Numbered from the stretch's first letter, positions 37,782 through 50,429 are shown. The stretch: DNA of 64,000 bases from Sanderia malayensis (GCA_013076295.1 RQOL01000616.1:2232001-2296000); one strand, 5' to 3'. Numbers and translations: made by a program. Notes: generated by a model not told the origin, from the letters alone.

Positions 37782-40700
37782 CTAGCATGATGGCGGGTGC
37801 CTGAAAAAACGAAAGCTGTCATTTAATATTATCATTACGATAATTATTATTGCTTAGTCAGAGTATGATAAATGGTGTGATTCAACTAATAGATGAATTG
37901 ATTATGATGATTCATATATAGATAAGATGGTATCCTTAAGGCCTGGGGCATGACCAGATGCTCTAATAACCAACATGTGCGTAAGAGATAGGAGGGGACA
38001 GAAATAACTGGGGTTTGTCAATTCAACAGCCAGTGGAAACAAACGTATTCAAAGGAAATTAAAAGGGAAACACGACAACCACATTTGAGTAATGAATGAT
38101 CGATTGATGATAATATTATTAAAGCCTCTCAAGTATAATTAGATTGCTATGTGACAATCACAGTCCAGTTGAGAAAATAAGGACTGTGAAGAAGAAGTTG
38201 GGCTGCAATTTCTGGCTTGCCTCATTACAAGTGGAGTTTTTGCTTTAACTCCACTATTCTCAATATTCATGGAAAAGTTGGGGGGGGGGGCAGACTGCGC
38301 CCAATCATATTGGGCCCTCGGAGAGAGGTTTTTAGCTACCTTTTCTCCCTGAACATGCAATGATATCAGTGTAGAAAACATTGCACACGGTAGTGTAGAA
38401 AAACTGCAAAATACTTCACTTTCAAGCTGTTTATTGTCGACCATGGCAGTCCACTTGAGATTAAAAAACTGACGTAATCATTAGACACAAATCGTTCTCG
38501 TCAGTGATTCTTACAATAAAGGATGCATTGATAAGAGAACAGAGACATGGCTATCTAGGCGGAATCTCTGGGAAACTACAACCCAATGTGACAATCTAAT
38601 GGTTCCATGGATTACAATGTTATCAGTTCGGCGAATTTTGATCCAATTTGAATATCTTTACTAATGAATAAGGAATCAACACAGTCCGCTATCATCAAAA
38701 CCAAATTCACAAAAGCTGCAGATATGACTTTCCCCTTTGCCACAATAACCCCCAGGTGACTTCATACTATGCAGAAATCATAGAGTCACTTGAGGTTAGC
38801 CCTGAAGGGGCTTTCGTTGGTTGCATTTTGAAACGTACCTTTGGAATGGAACGTTCTTTGGTGAGGCTATTTTGTTGCGGAGAAGAAAATACAACATCAT
38901 TTCTGCAACCTAAGGAAAAGGAAAGATCTTTCAAGACAAGCATGATTTAGTTCAAGAAGCTTGTGAAGAGCCTTAAGAACCAATCAATTATTACACTTTG
39001 AAAGATGCCACAAGCTATAATACATATGTATCCTAATATTCTTTACAAAACCAACGGATAGATACATAAGATTGAATAGATTCAAGGATGGATACATAAG
39101 ATTGAATAGATTCAAAGGATGGATACATAAGATTGAATAGATTCAAAGAATGGATACAAAGATTGAATAGATTCAAAGGATGGATACATAAGATTGAATA
39201 GATTCAAAGGATGGATGCATCAGATTGAATAGATTCAAAGGATGGATACATAAGATTGAGCAGATTCAAAGGATGGATGCATCAGATTGAATAGATTCAA
39301 AGGATGGATACATAAGATTGAATAGATTCAGAGGATGGATACATAAGATTGAATGGATTCAAAGAAACTTTAAAACTTTCCAACCTCTTTTGGAGCATCT
39401 TCATGAACCGTGTGGCCGCAGTTTGGAATGACATGCATTTGGAATTTCCCTGCATTGAAGCAGCAACATATTACATATTACAGTATAGATCATTAGCTTA
39501 AGAGCTCTTTACTGTCATAGACAAACATATTCAAAGTCGATTCAGAATAAATACGTTTATTCATCTCACCTTGCATTTGTCCAATAGTCAAATCTCTATC
39601 CAGTCTGTCGATACCTTAAAAAGAAAAACCTCATAAATAAACGTGTTTAGAAGTAATTAATTTAAGCATTCGCAACTTAAAATATTAACATATATGTTTG
39701 AAAAAAATGATTTTTTTGACAACATGCCTGCTAATACTAGCAATTTCGGAACGTCACAAGACAAGAATAACGCGGACATATTTTCAAACCAGCCTGGAAA
39801 ATCAAAACATAAACAAGACATCATAAATCTGTTATATATTTCAACCGTTTATAAATAAATAGCTATAGTCCTAAAGACTGAATGTAGTAGTCAATCACCA
39901 GGAAAAATCAATTCTACTAGAGAGCTGAAACTTAACTCAAAGTGATCAGAAGGCCCTAATTAGTAGGTTTCGACTATTTGTTAGCCAATTTTCGGTCTAT
40001 TTCAAAATGTCATTTTGGGAATTTGATCGTTCATGGAGTATACATAAAGTAATTCATTTGTTGCAACACCCGTCGGGACCAACTTTTGAACCAATTGTCC
40101 TAGAGAGCTGGAACTTGTCTCAAAGTGATCAGAATGCCCTAATTAGTAAGTTTCGACTAATTGTTAGCCAATTTTCGGTCTATTTCAAAGTGTCATTTTT
40201 GGAATAGAACGTTCATGGAGTATACATAAAGTAATTCACTTGTTGCAGCCACCCGTCGGGACCAACTTTTGAACCAATTGTCCTAGAGAGCTGGAACTTG
40301 TCTCAAAATGATCAGAAGGCACTAATTAATAAGTTTCGACTATTTGTTAGCCAATTTTCGGTCTATTTCAAAATGTCATTTTTGGAATAGAACGTTCATG
40401 GAGTATACATAAAGTAATTCATTTGTTGCAGCACCCGTCGGGACCAACTTTTGAACCAATTGTCCTAGAGAGCTGGAACTTGTCTCAAAATGATCAGAAG
40501 GCACTAATTAATAAGTTTCGACTATTTGTTAGCCAACTTTCGGTCTATTTCAAAATGTCATTTTTGGAATAGAACGTTCATGGAGTATACATAAAGTAAT
40601 TCATTTGTTGCAGCACCCGTCGGGACCAACTTTTGAACCAATTGTCCTAGAGAGCTGGAACTTGTCTCAAAATGATCAGAAGGCACTAATTAATAAGTTT

Positions 40701-43700
40701 CGACTATTTGTTAGCCAATTTTCGGTCTATTTCAAAATGTCATTTTTGGAATATGAACGCTCATGGAGTATACATAAAGTAATTCACTTGTTGCAGCCAC
40801 CCGTCGGGACCAACTTTTGAACCAATTGTCCTAGAGAGCTGAAACTTGTCTCAAAGTGATCAGAATGCCCTAATTAGTAAGTTTCGACTTACTAATTAGG
40901 GCCTATTTAGTAAGTATTTGTTAGCCAATCATCAGAAAAAATCTGTTGATCGCCCCAAGTTATTAAAGAAATACCTTGCCAGTATATTTCCGTTTTTGTG
41001 AGGTCGATACGCCAAGTGTACACCGAATCATTTTTTGACTGCAGTGAAGAAAACACTGGAATTAGTTTCAGGCATTATATGGTGCAATACCAAACAAACG
41101 TGGAGCCACACTTCAAAATAACTATACACATCCAGTGGAATCTAAATATCTCGCAAACTCTCTTGTGTAATAATAATAATAATAATGGATGTTTACCCAC
41201 TGTTTCTACAGCAACAACAAAAAATTGTTGGCTGTTTGCTCAACAGTGAACAACAAAACAATTCTGTTACCTATAAAAATTCTCAAGACTCATTGTTAAT
41301 AAAAATGTTTTTAATCTTTTTTGAATTTTTTGAATTGAATTGTGTAAAGCAAGTAAACAGCTAACAACAAACTAAACAGCTTGTTTTGAACTATTTCAGG
41401 GATAAATTCCAGGTATATATTTATATGTATATATCTCTAGGTATATATATATATATGAAATATATCTTAGTTCCATTCTAACTTCTTTATCATCACAATT
41501 CCGACAAAAGTCTACGCTGAATTGATAATAATGATAAAAATAATAATTTACGGATATTTCAATAGGATAACCTATTTATTTACAAATATTGCTATCATAA
41601 AAATGATTACCGCTTGATCTTCTTTGGCTTGAGAATGATCTTGGCTGTCTTTATTGATAACGATCTCGTCTCCTAATTGTTCTTCTGCAATGGTCTCTGA
41701 AACCGATGAGGTACTAGCCTGTGCAGACTCCGCAGATGAACTGGCTTTCCATATCTCGTCCATTTTCACCTTCGATGTTCTGAATCAAGCAATAAAAAGC
41801 TAACAGTGAATGAAAAAGGTGGCTGGTGGAATGAAAATGGCGTCTTGCATAAACAATAACATAAATGTTGATATAAAAACGACGATAAAATAAGAGTAAG
41901 ACAATTCTAATAAACACTAAATAAATGAAAAATCCAAGTTAAAAACGATGTAGCATTTCGCTAAAATGCTGTTAGCTTCTTCAGACGAATAAAATAAATT
42001 TAAAGAATAATAAATTCTGGTACAAAACAAAGGGAGAGTGAGTGTTGAAAGAAACAATAGAAATGCCAAAGAAGTAAACAAATTGCTTGAAAACGAAGAC
42101 AAATAAAAGAGAAACATTATTACCTGTACAGTTGTCCTGGAATAGATACTTTAGCAGACTCCAAGTTCCTTACTTGATTGCATCGAATACTAAAGCAAAA
42201 AAGAAATATGATTTTCATAATATGAATTGAATTAGCGTAGTATTCTTGATAGAGTGGTGATAAATTAAATCTAACTTACCTCCATTCAATGCTTTGCTCG
42301 AGAGATGAGAACGCTTGAGGTCTGCTTTTTAAAAATCCATCCATTGCAGATAATGCACGAAGAGCCGTTCCTATCAAGAAATAAATAAACTGACATGTTA
42401 GAAAATTAAATAGTTGGATTGCATAGCAGAACAGATTGAAGAGAGATGCAGCTTTGCTTGCATCAAGTAGAAGAGGAGTAGAACGAAATACAAAGTATTT
42501 CGATATACTCCTATATTATCAATTGATATTTAAAATATTAAATATCAATTGATAATTGCATGTGGCGAGAGCAAAGTCCTACCTTCAACAACATCAATCA
42601 CAACAAGACCAACAAGAGTTGGAAGCAATTTGGCCACAGCAACGTGCACTGCTATTGCACCACCCATACTACAAACACAAATGGCACCCAGTTAAGTCTA
42701 ATACACTCTACATCTGTTATCTTTCACTTTCTCAAACAATTTTGCATTTCCCCCGCATTGCGACATCCGTTATTTCAAACAATTCATATCTCAAACAAAC
42801 TTCAATTGTCCTTGAGATTTCTAGATGTCAATTGTAACATTAGAGACGCATTACTCAATTTATTTATCTAAACATTTCATTCATTCATCCAGCTGATATT
42901 GACCTGGTTTGTGCATGCTTCTGACCCTTCTCACCCCACAGCTTCATCCGTCAATTCAAGTAAATTTCTATTCACCCGGATCGGTGCTTTACACAACAAG
43001 GTTGAAACATTAAGAACTATTTAGTCCTACGAAGTTCACAAGACTTGTGAAACATGTACATAATGTAATGTAATCTTGTAAAGCGGATACCTATGACCAA
43101 GCATGACTATAGGAGGAGGATTGCTTTTGAAATACTCCATCACAACATCACCAACATCTCTAAAATATAGAAAGATAAACATTGTTTTAATTTCCTCTCA
43201 AATATCTTTGTGCTTTTGTTTTTCTTTAACTATAATTCAATGGCATTTCCTTTGATATTTACAGACTCACTTCGCTAATACATCAGCAGCGAGGTTTGCG
43301 TCATCTTGAGTTTTACTGTGACCTTGAAAATTAAATAAAGCATCCGCTCAAATAAACAGCATGCTTCGTAATTGACAATCTCATCCTATTGAACCCTTGT
43401 TATTATTACCATTATTAATATTTATTATTATTACGGTATTTCGTGTGTCTATTCTGGATAGGAGAGTGCTCTATGCCATGGGCAGAGTGGAATATACAGA
43501 GTTAGACTTCAAAAAAGACATATCAATTGTGACTCAAAGTTTCACGCACTTATGTGATCATCAGACAACTGATTAGCTATCAGTTGTTATTATTAATTCG
43601 CTGACATGAAAAGCTTAAGATTTCGCCCCTACAATTGCTTCACAGTGTAATTTTTGTTTAGCTTAATGAACATCCAAAATAAGACAGTAATGTTTAAATT

Positions 43701-45043
43701 CCTTTGATCACACTGGAATTTCACTGTGAAAACCTAAAATAATTGGTGTACCATGAATCCTAAAATAAACCCCCGGGCTGGAAAAATAAACGTTTAGGGG
43801 AGGATTTACTCAAAGGGGGCTTATTTGCAAAAATAAACATTTAGTTGGGGGCTTATACGGAATGGCTCATCATGGAGAGGTGGGGGTTATTCAAGCATTT
43901 ATGATAATTACATCTTGTGTTATAATATGAATCCAAAGCTTACCATGCCCTCGTAAATCAATGGCAAGAATTCTACAATTGCAACTCTTTGTCATGGCAT
44001 CCTGAAACAAAATCTCTTCTCACATCTTGCAATCACATTATCTTATGATGGGGGTACATTTCAGAAACAGAGAAATGAAATGAAATCATAAGAAAATGCA
44101 GGCATAACTTACAGTGAAGACAGCCCAAGAAAGACTGGAATGCCCGCCTCCATGCAACAAAAGAAGAACTGCCCCATCATCTCCTGCAGTGTAAACTCTA
44201 AACGTCTGATAAAAAATTATTCTCAATCAAATACCATCAAGATACATTTTGGCTGAAATCAAATTACATAGAATAACATGCACAGTGTTATTGTTAAAAT
44301 TTCCCATACTTGTTGTTGCATACTTCTTGGGAACAATGCTGCACATTGCGTGTGTCAAGCATTATAAGAACACAATTATGCTGCACATGAAACACCTCAT
44401 TGAAGCAAGTTATGTGCAGCACACACGACAATGTCATTATCATCAATCAATATCATTGTCATCAATGCCCTTACATATACCATCAGATACTGTCAATTAA
44501 TCTTATACTAAATGGACCGTGCTCTCTCCTCTTCTCTTCCCTTACTTGCATTCAATACCTCAATTACTTTTGTATGCAAAGATCTCCTTATGTGTGTCTC
44601 TGCACAATGTATTAACAAAAGAATATGTGTTAAGTAGAGCACGTTTAATTGACCATACATAGATCGTTTATTATCATTTACTTAACTTACATTTTCTCCG
44701 ACTTTTACATCTTCTTTTCCTTTGAAATATTGATGCCACCCAACAGGGGTGTAGTCTTTGCGTTTCCTTGCTGGCTTCCTGCGATAAAAGAAGGACTATA
44801 CAAACACTTCCAGCTCACCCATTATCTTGTATTGTGCCGACCATTGCCTGCCTGTCTCGGTTTGTATGATAATACACATAATGTAATGAGCGAGTGGGCG
44901 TGGCATGGGCCGGGCCTACATAGGATATCGATACCAGCAGTAATTCAATGACTTCACAATAAAAATTAGACGTACCCCGTAGTTAGCTTATTAGGCAGTG
45001 TAGGAGGCAGTTTATTCTTTAATAGGTCCTGTCGAAGAGACAT
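37782..45043 (-). CDS. PPME1: Protein phosphatase methylesterase 1
   Basis: Serine hydrolase that removes the methyl ester from the C-terminal leucine of the PP2A catalytic subunit. Exons in transcript order: 44976-45043, 44691-44778, 44113-44205, 43944-44001, 43271-43322, 43091-43159, 42583-42668, 42280-42370, 42124-42189, 41611-41779, 40975-41038, 39728-39793, 39570-39614, 39385-39449, 38839-38909, 37782-37800. Phases close exactly to 389 aa (human 386). Seen: TFRVYTAGDDGAVLLLLHGG (oxyanion side), nucleophile elbow GHSMGGAIAV, VVIDVVEGTALRAL with the likely catalytic Asp, and VIPNCGHTVHEDAP with the catalytic His. An acidic Ser/Glu/Asp-rich insert sits at about 230-285, where the human enzyme also carries one. 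Exon 39728-39793 uses a GC donor. The last exon adds only six residues and a stop. Its introns carry a 182-bp tandem array and a 31-bp array. Confidence 0.95.
39054..39362. repeat. 31-bp tandem array in PPME1 intron
   Basis: Ten consecutive units of GATTGAATAGATTCAAAGGA followed by TGGATACATAA, with single-base variants. The array sits about 20 bases from the donor side of exon 39385-39449. Confidence 0.92.
39890..40910. repeat. ~182-bp tandem array in PPME1 intron
   Basis: Just over five copies of a 182-184 bp unit; the landmark CGTCGGGACCAACTTTTGAA recurs at 40071, 40254, 40436, 40618 and 40802. Units are highly similar, so the expansion is recent. The array lies between exons 39728-39793 and 40975-41038 and has a nucleosome-sized period like satellite DNA. 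Confidence 0.93.
43751..43910. repeat. MITE-like inverted repeat in PPME1 intron
   Basis: Left end ACCATGAATCCTAAAATAAA and right end GTTATTCAAGCATTTATGAT are imperfect inverted copies enclosing GGGGGCTTAT motifs; it resembles 13126-13223. Confidence 0.5.
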
Positions 45044-45082
45044 TTATGCCAATACTAACAAGAGTTACTAATAAAATATAAC

Positions 45083-47188
45083 CAAAAAAAACTTGGTTGA
45101 ATATTCGTCTAGACGCAGGTTCACATTCGACGCAGATTCGACGCAGATTCACTTTAGATGCCTATAACTACGAAGAAGTAGAAAATACACCAGCAATGTT
45201 GCATATTAGAGGCATCAGCATTAGCATGTGCATCATTTGAGCAAAAAACCAGGTTTCTATCTCTTACAGGGGGCCCGAGAAAACTCCGGATAGGAGCACC
45301 CCCATTTGAGGAAGTGAAGACTTTTTTGAGTCTCGCACAGTTTCAAGTATCCCGTACGGGATTAAAACTTCAAAATACACCACCAATGTTGCATATTAGA
45401 GGCATCAGCATTAACATGTGCATCATTTGAGCAAAAAACCAGGTTTCTATCTCTTACAGAGGGCCCGAGAAAACTCCGGATAGGAGCACCCCCATTTGAG
45501 GAAGTGAAGACTTTTTTGAGTCTCGCACAGTTTCAAGTATCCCGTACGGGATTAAAACTTCAAAATACACCAGCAATGTTGCATATTAGAGGCATCAGCA
45601 TTAGCATGTGCATCATTTGAGCAAAAAACCAGGTTTCTATCTCTTACAGGGGGCCCGAGAAAACTCCGGATAGGAGCACCCCCATTTGAGGAAGTGAAGA
45701 CTTTTTTGAGTCTCGCACAGTTTCAAGTATCCCGTACGGGATTAAAACTTCAAAATACACCACCAATGTTGCATATTAGAGGCATCAGCATTAACATGTG
45801 CATCATTTGAGCAAAAAACCAGGCTTCTATCTCTTACAGAGGGCCCGAGAAAACTCCGGATAGGAGCACCCCCATTTGAGGAAGTGAAGACTTTTTTGAG
45901 TCTCGCACAGTTTCAAGTATCCCGTACGGGATTAAAACTTCAAAATACACCAGCAATGTTGCATATTAGAGGCATCAGCATTAGCATGTGCATCATTTGA
46001 GCAAAAAACCAGGTTTCTATCTCTTACAGGGGGCCCGAGAAAACTCCGGATAGGAGCACCCCCATTTGAGGAAGTGAAGACATTGGAGACAATAATACGG
46101 CAGTAAGTGTTCAAAAAACAGCAAGGGTAATAACAAAAGAATATACTCTAACAAGCAACAGTTAACTTTCAAAAGAATAAGAAGACTTCAAATAATGTTG
46201 GCTGAAACTGCGGTCTGTATCTCTTTGGACTAATTATTTGAATTTCACTGCATTTTGCAGAGCACGGCTAAACCCATCATCTTTTGAGATTATTCTGACA
46301 ATTCTCAAAGAGGTAAACTCAGTCGAATTGTCTTGAAAGCATTCTAAAAGTGACTGCATAATCAGCGCAGCAGTTTTCTTTCTGTCCGGTTTAGAAAATC
46401 TGTCCATCATCTTCACCCAGCAAGCACAAAGAACACATGCAGAAACCAAACTTTTTCTTTTTTCGTGGCATTGTTGAACTCGTAAACTCAGGCCAGAATG
46501 ATTTCTATTATGAATATATCTATTTCTTGGCAAGATTATTAACCACGACAGTGTCAAACGTCATTAGGAATAGTGTGAAGAATTAAAACTAATCAATATA
46601 ACTTAGGGCCCGACCGGACCCCGACCCCCGGTGTGTGTTATTTCCTTGCGACAAAACAAAAAATAGAACCGACATTAAAATACCCAACACCAATTATGGT
46701 GTAGTTTGAGGTTTTAATCTCGTACGGGATACTTGAAACTGTGCGAGACTCAAAAAAGTCTTAACTTCCTCAAATGGGGGTGCTCCTATCCGGAGTTTTC
46801 TCGGGCCCCCTGTAAGAGATAGAAACCTGGTTTTTTGCTCAAATGATGCACATGTTAATGCTGATGCCTCTAATATGCAACATTGGTGGTGTATTTTGAA
46901 GTTTTAATCCCGTACGGGATACTTGAAACTGTGCGAGACTCAAAAAAGTCTTCACTTCCTCAAATGGGGGTGCTCCTATCCGGAGTTTTCTCGGGCCCCC
47001 TGTAAAAGATAGAAACCTGATTTTTTGCTCAAATGATGCACATGCTAATGCTGATGCCTCTAATATGCAACATTGCTCGTGTATTTTCTACTTCTTCGTA
47101 GTTATAGGCATCTAAAGTGAATCTGCGTCGAATCTGCGTCGAATGTGAATCTGCGTCTAGACGAATATTCAACCAGGTTTCGAACGGC
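45083..47188. mobile_element. Foldback-type transposon with tandem-repeat arms
   Basis: The left arm begins CTTGGTTGAATATTCGTCTA and the right arm ends with its inverse (TAGACGAATATTCAACCAGG). Inside the left arm (45183-46080) lie five 190-bp units, and inside the right arm (46700-47095) about two inverted units. The element is flanked by the direct repeat TAAAATATAAC at 45072-45082 and 47189-47199, a likely target duplication of 9-11 bp as in MULE/foldback elements. The unique centre (46085-46690) has a 107-codon minus-strand frame at 46234-46557 of unknown relation. No transposase is recognised. Confidence 0.85.
46234..46557 (-). CDS. Possible ORF in the centre of the foldback element
   Basis: 107 codons, starting MTLSWLIILPRNRYIHNRNH and ending in QNAVKFK. 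I do not recognise it. It occupies most of the only unique sequence in the foldback element, so it may be a remnant of a carried gene or transposon protein, or a chance frame. No splice or ribosome-start evidence favours either. Confidence 0.25.
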   Translation of the reverse strand: MTLSWLIILPRNRYIHNRNHSGLSLRVQQCHEKRKSLVSACVLCACWVKMMDRFSKPDRKKTAALIMQSLLECFQDNSTEFTSLRIVRIISKDDGFSRALQNAVKFK

Positions 47189-47581
47189 TAAAATATAACA
47201 ACAAACTTCTTCGTTTGCTTTGAGCTGATGATATTTAACATGCACTGGCAATTCTTCTTCTTCTTCTGTGCGCGTCCGCCGCTGTGGCAGTAGTTACTGT
47301 GAGGTATTACTGCGCGGCACAGCGTGCCTCACCAAACTTCTCCATCTCTCTACTTGATGCCAGTTGGCAATTGGCATCAAGTATTCGCGTCCTCCTGCCT
47401 TTACACGCATTTTTTTATGAGCAACCAACAACTGCTTTATAAGTTATAAGCAAGACAGTACTCGGCAAGGCAAAAAGTTAAGCAATTTTAGTACTGGATT
47501 GAAGACTGCTAAGCAATTTGAAAAATTGTATTTTCAGTACTTAACAGGAAATGTGAACTGACACCATCTTATTAACAGGAA

Positions 47582-48227
47582 TACATTAATCCCCAAAAAC
47601 TTCGGACGGTTTAATTTTCGGACAAATATACAGTCCGAAAATTTAACCGTCCGAAATTTTTAGCATCAGAAAATTTTACCGTCCGAAAATTTTACTGCCA
47701 AAAATACTTGTCTTTGTTAGCCATCACTTACAAATGCATGCCATGTGTAGTCAAACAGAAAACTCTATAAAAGAGCGAACGTTTTCTTCAGGGCATCCAA
47801 TACGAATATAGCAGGATTCTCCTTATCATTTGACTAGCTTGATTGATCCTCGTCGTCAATATGATCATCATCAAGCATGATTAGCAGCAGCTCAGCTTCC
47901 TCTAAGTTCTCTGATTCATTTCCTTTTGTGTTTGGAAATTGTTCATCTGAAAATTCCCCAGTTTCACATTCACTATCGACTTTCCTCGATTTTGATACAA
48001 ACTAAAACTGTATTCATGTACTCAATTATTAGTGTTGCGTGTTTTGTTGGAGATCTCATTGTTATGTTGTGTTATGAACCTTCAAGATACTATCCGAAAG
48101 TCCTTCGAGTCTCTTTACATTTTGTCCGAAATTCTTGTCCGAAATCAAGATTTTTCAGTCCGAAATTTTCTGTCCGAAAATTAAAGTTCCGAAATTAAAC
48201 CGTCCGAAATTTTTGGGGATTAATGTA
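47582..48227. mobile_element. Non-autonomous DNA transposon with ATTAATCCCC ends
   Basis: About 646 bp with inverted ends TACATTAATCCCCAAAAACT and TTTTTGGGGATTAATGTA, flanked by TA. Just inside each end is a cluster of TCCGAAA/TTTCGGA motifs (GTCCGAAAATT and inverses), which look like repeated transposase-binding sites. No long ORF. Confidence 0.85.
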
Positions 48228-48241
48228 ACCTTTTTTTAATC

Positions 48242-49310
48242 TACACTTGGTGAGCAAAAGTATTGCACCATCTGATAAAAAATGGCGTCTAGAAGTGGCC
48301 CTAGGCCTGAGTAAGAAAATTTACATAACAATATAAAACTACCAAACGGGTTTCAATAGCGAATTTCTTTAGCATAAATATACTCAAAATTTCATAAATT
48401 TTCAAACGAAAACATAATTTAAACTATATCATATTGTTTTATAATAATATTAAAAGAAAACTGCGAGAGGTCCCTTAAAAAATTTTCACAAAAATTTATC
48501 GAAGTTGAGTAATTAAAACGCGAATAATTATAATTTCTTTTACTCAAAGCCACGCAAAATCTCTCTCATTTAAAAGAGAATGTTTCCAAATTTTGAAAAA
48601 ATGTAAAAATTTTTCTGAAAAACTGTCTTGACCTTTTAGAATTCAAGGTTTAAAGTCTTTGTCTACAACTTGGGAAGCACATGTTTTGTTTCTCAGATTT
48701 CACTAAGGGTTTGGAAAAATAAAATTTTCGTTCACTTTATAAAATATTAAGCCTTTAAAAATTATATCAAACTGTAGTATTTGAAACAAATTATAGGAAT
48801 ATTCATGTCAGATTTTTTCTTATGGCGTTTAACTTGGAAATTTCATGGAAAAATCGGATTTGTCAAATCACATTCCGAAAATGCTAAACAAAGACTTTCA
48901 ACCTTGAATTCTAAAAGGTCAAGACAGTTTTTCAGAAAAATTTTTACATTTTTCAAAATTTGGAAACATTCTCTTTTCAATGAGAGAGATTTTGCGTGGC
49001 TTTGAGTAAAAGAAATTATAATTATTCGCGTTTTAATCCTACTCAACTTCGATAAATTTTTGTGAACATTTTTTAAGGGACCTCTTCGCAGTTTTCTTTT
49101 AATATTATTATAAAGCAATATGATATAGTTTAAAGTATGTTTTCGTTTGAAAATTTATGAAATTCTGAGTATATTTCTGCTGGAGAAATTCGCTATTGAA
49201 ACCCGTTTGGTAGTTCTATATTGTTATGTAAATTTTCTTACTCAGGCCTAGGGCCACTTCTAGACGCCATTTTTTATCCTGTGGTGCAATACTTTTGCTC
49301 ACTAAGTGTA
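48242..49310. mobile_element. 1.07-kb near-perfect palindromic element, Tc1/mariner-like ends
   Basis: Begins TACACTTGGTGAGCAAAAGT and ends ACTTTTGCTCACTAAGTGTA. The left arm (48242 to about 48660) is repeated inverted in the right arm (about 48890-49310) with few differences, around a central spacer of about 230 bp. TA at both borders suggests a TA target site. The length and identity of the arms suggest a foldback derivative of a mariner-type element. Confidence 0.88.
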
Positions 49311-50429
49311 TTTAAAAAAACACGAACAAAAAGTTAAGCAATTGCTAAGCAATTTTGAGTACTCAAATTTGCCTTCCAGCTAAAATTTTAGTATTGAGCC
49401 CGAGTTGAAATTGCTTATAAAAAAATGCGTGTATCGCCATTCGTCACAAGTCACATGGTATTTTCTTTCTCCTTTTGAATCGCAATGAATTGGTAATGGT
49501 GTGTGGCAGGGCAGAAAACTTCAGAATCAACATATTTATTCAGCTTCAATCCTGGCCAAATGTAACTAAAACAAGCTAAATAGAAGTCACGAATACTTGT
49601 TAATGACTTAAAAGATGATTAAGCAGAAGTTCAGACCCAATTAATATGATCGATTAATAATGACGAGTCGAAATGATGCAGAACAAAAACATTTAACATT
49701 GAATTGAATACTGGTAATCATAAATAGGATAAAACTTAAATGTCCTTTAAATAAAGTTGTGTTTCTGCTTACTCAGAATTGCATTAATTTGGTTATTTAA
49801 TTCAGAAGTTATAGGTTTGCGTCAATTCTCAACTCAATGAAATGGCTAACCTACATTGACAACAGAAACATTTATATCTTATTCAATAATATATTCTTAT
49901 GTGAAGAAAAATTATTATTGGATTTGGGAAATAATAGTTCCACGGTCCAAGTACCATGGTACCGAAGGTCTAGATCAAGTATTACATACTTTATCTACTG
50001 TCGTTTCTCTAAACCATCTATCTAGTATCTTCAATTGCCATGTGCCAAACAAATGTATTGCACGAAGTCAAAATTGCAGACATGCCTTTGGTTACTTCAT
50101 GGAGAGAGCAAAAGTTAAGCGGGTAACATAAAGACCATGTTACAGTTAATGTTACAGTTCCCAAGAGGCATCTCAAAACAATGGCGGTGCGTTTTGCTTT
50201 AAAATTTGAAATGAGAAATGTCTTTCCTTGCGAGCAGAAGCAAATAATTCAGCACTGCACTAAAAACAGCACTTAAAGCAATTAATCATATTTGAACAGA
50301 TATGGGACTGTTCCTAAAGACCACTCATAAATGCAAATATTGGAGAGCTTTGCGCACTTAAATTCCAGCTCAAGAAACTTTCTCGTTATTGTTGCTTGTT
50401 ATCATTGCAACTCGAGGATCAATTGAAAA

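Larger units (their letters stand above)
45044..50429. other. Transposon-rich intergenic region
   Basis: Upstream of both PPME1 (minus) and the SVEP1-like gene (plus). About 3.8 kb of it is three inverted-repeat elements listed separately. The remainder, 49311-50429, should hold the promoter and 5' UTR of the SVEP1-like gene. I see no other gene. Confidence 0.65.

Noticed and set aside
38139..38444. Minus-strand 101-aa ORF considered as the PPME1 last exon
   Set aside because: The exon at 37782-37800 closes the frame and gives a family-like length; this ORF has no suitable acceptor or similarity.
38796..38838. Read-through of PPME1 exon 38839-38909 to a stop at 38796
   Set aside because: Possible, but a good GTACGT donor is present and the spliced end (FQRHPPSC) fits the family better.
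39054..40910. CRISPR-like array
   Set aside because: Units are contiguous tandem repeats without unique spacers, in an animal gene intron.
42556..42871. Plus-strand ORFs of 93 and 103 aa
   Set aside because: They are antisense to PPME1 exon 42583-42668 and its intron.
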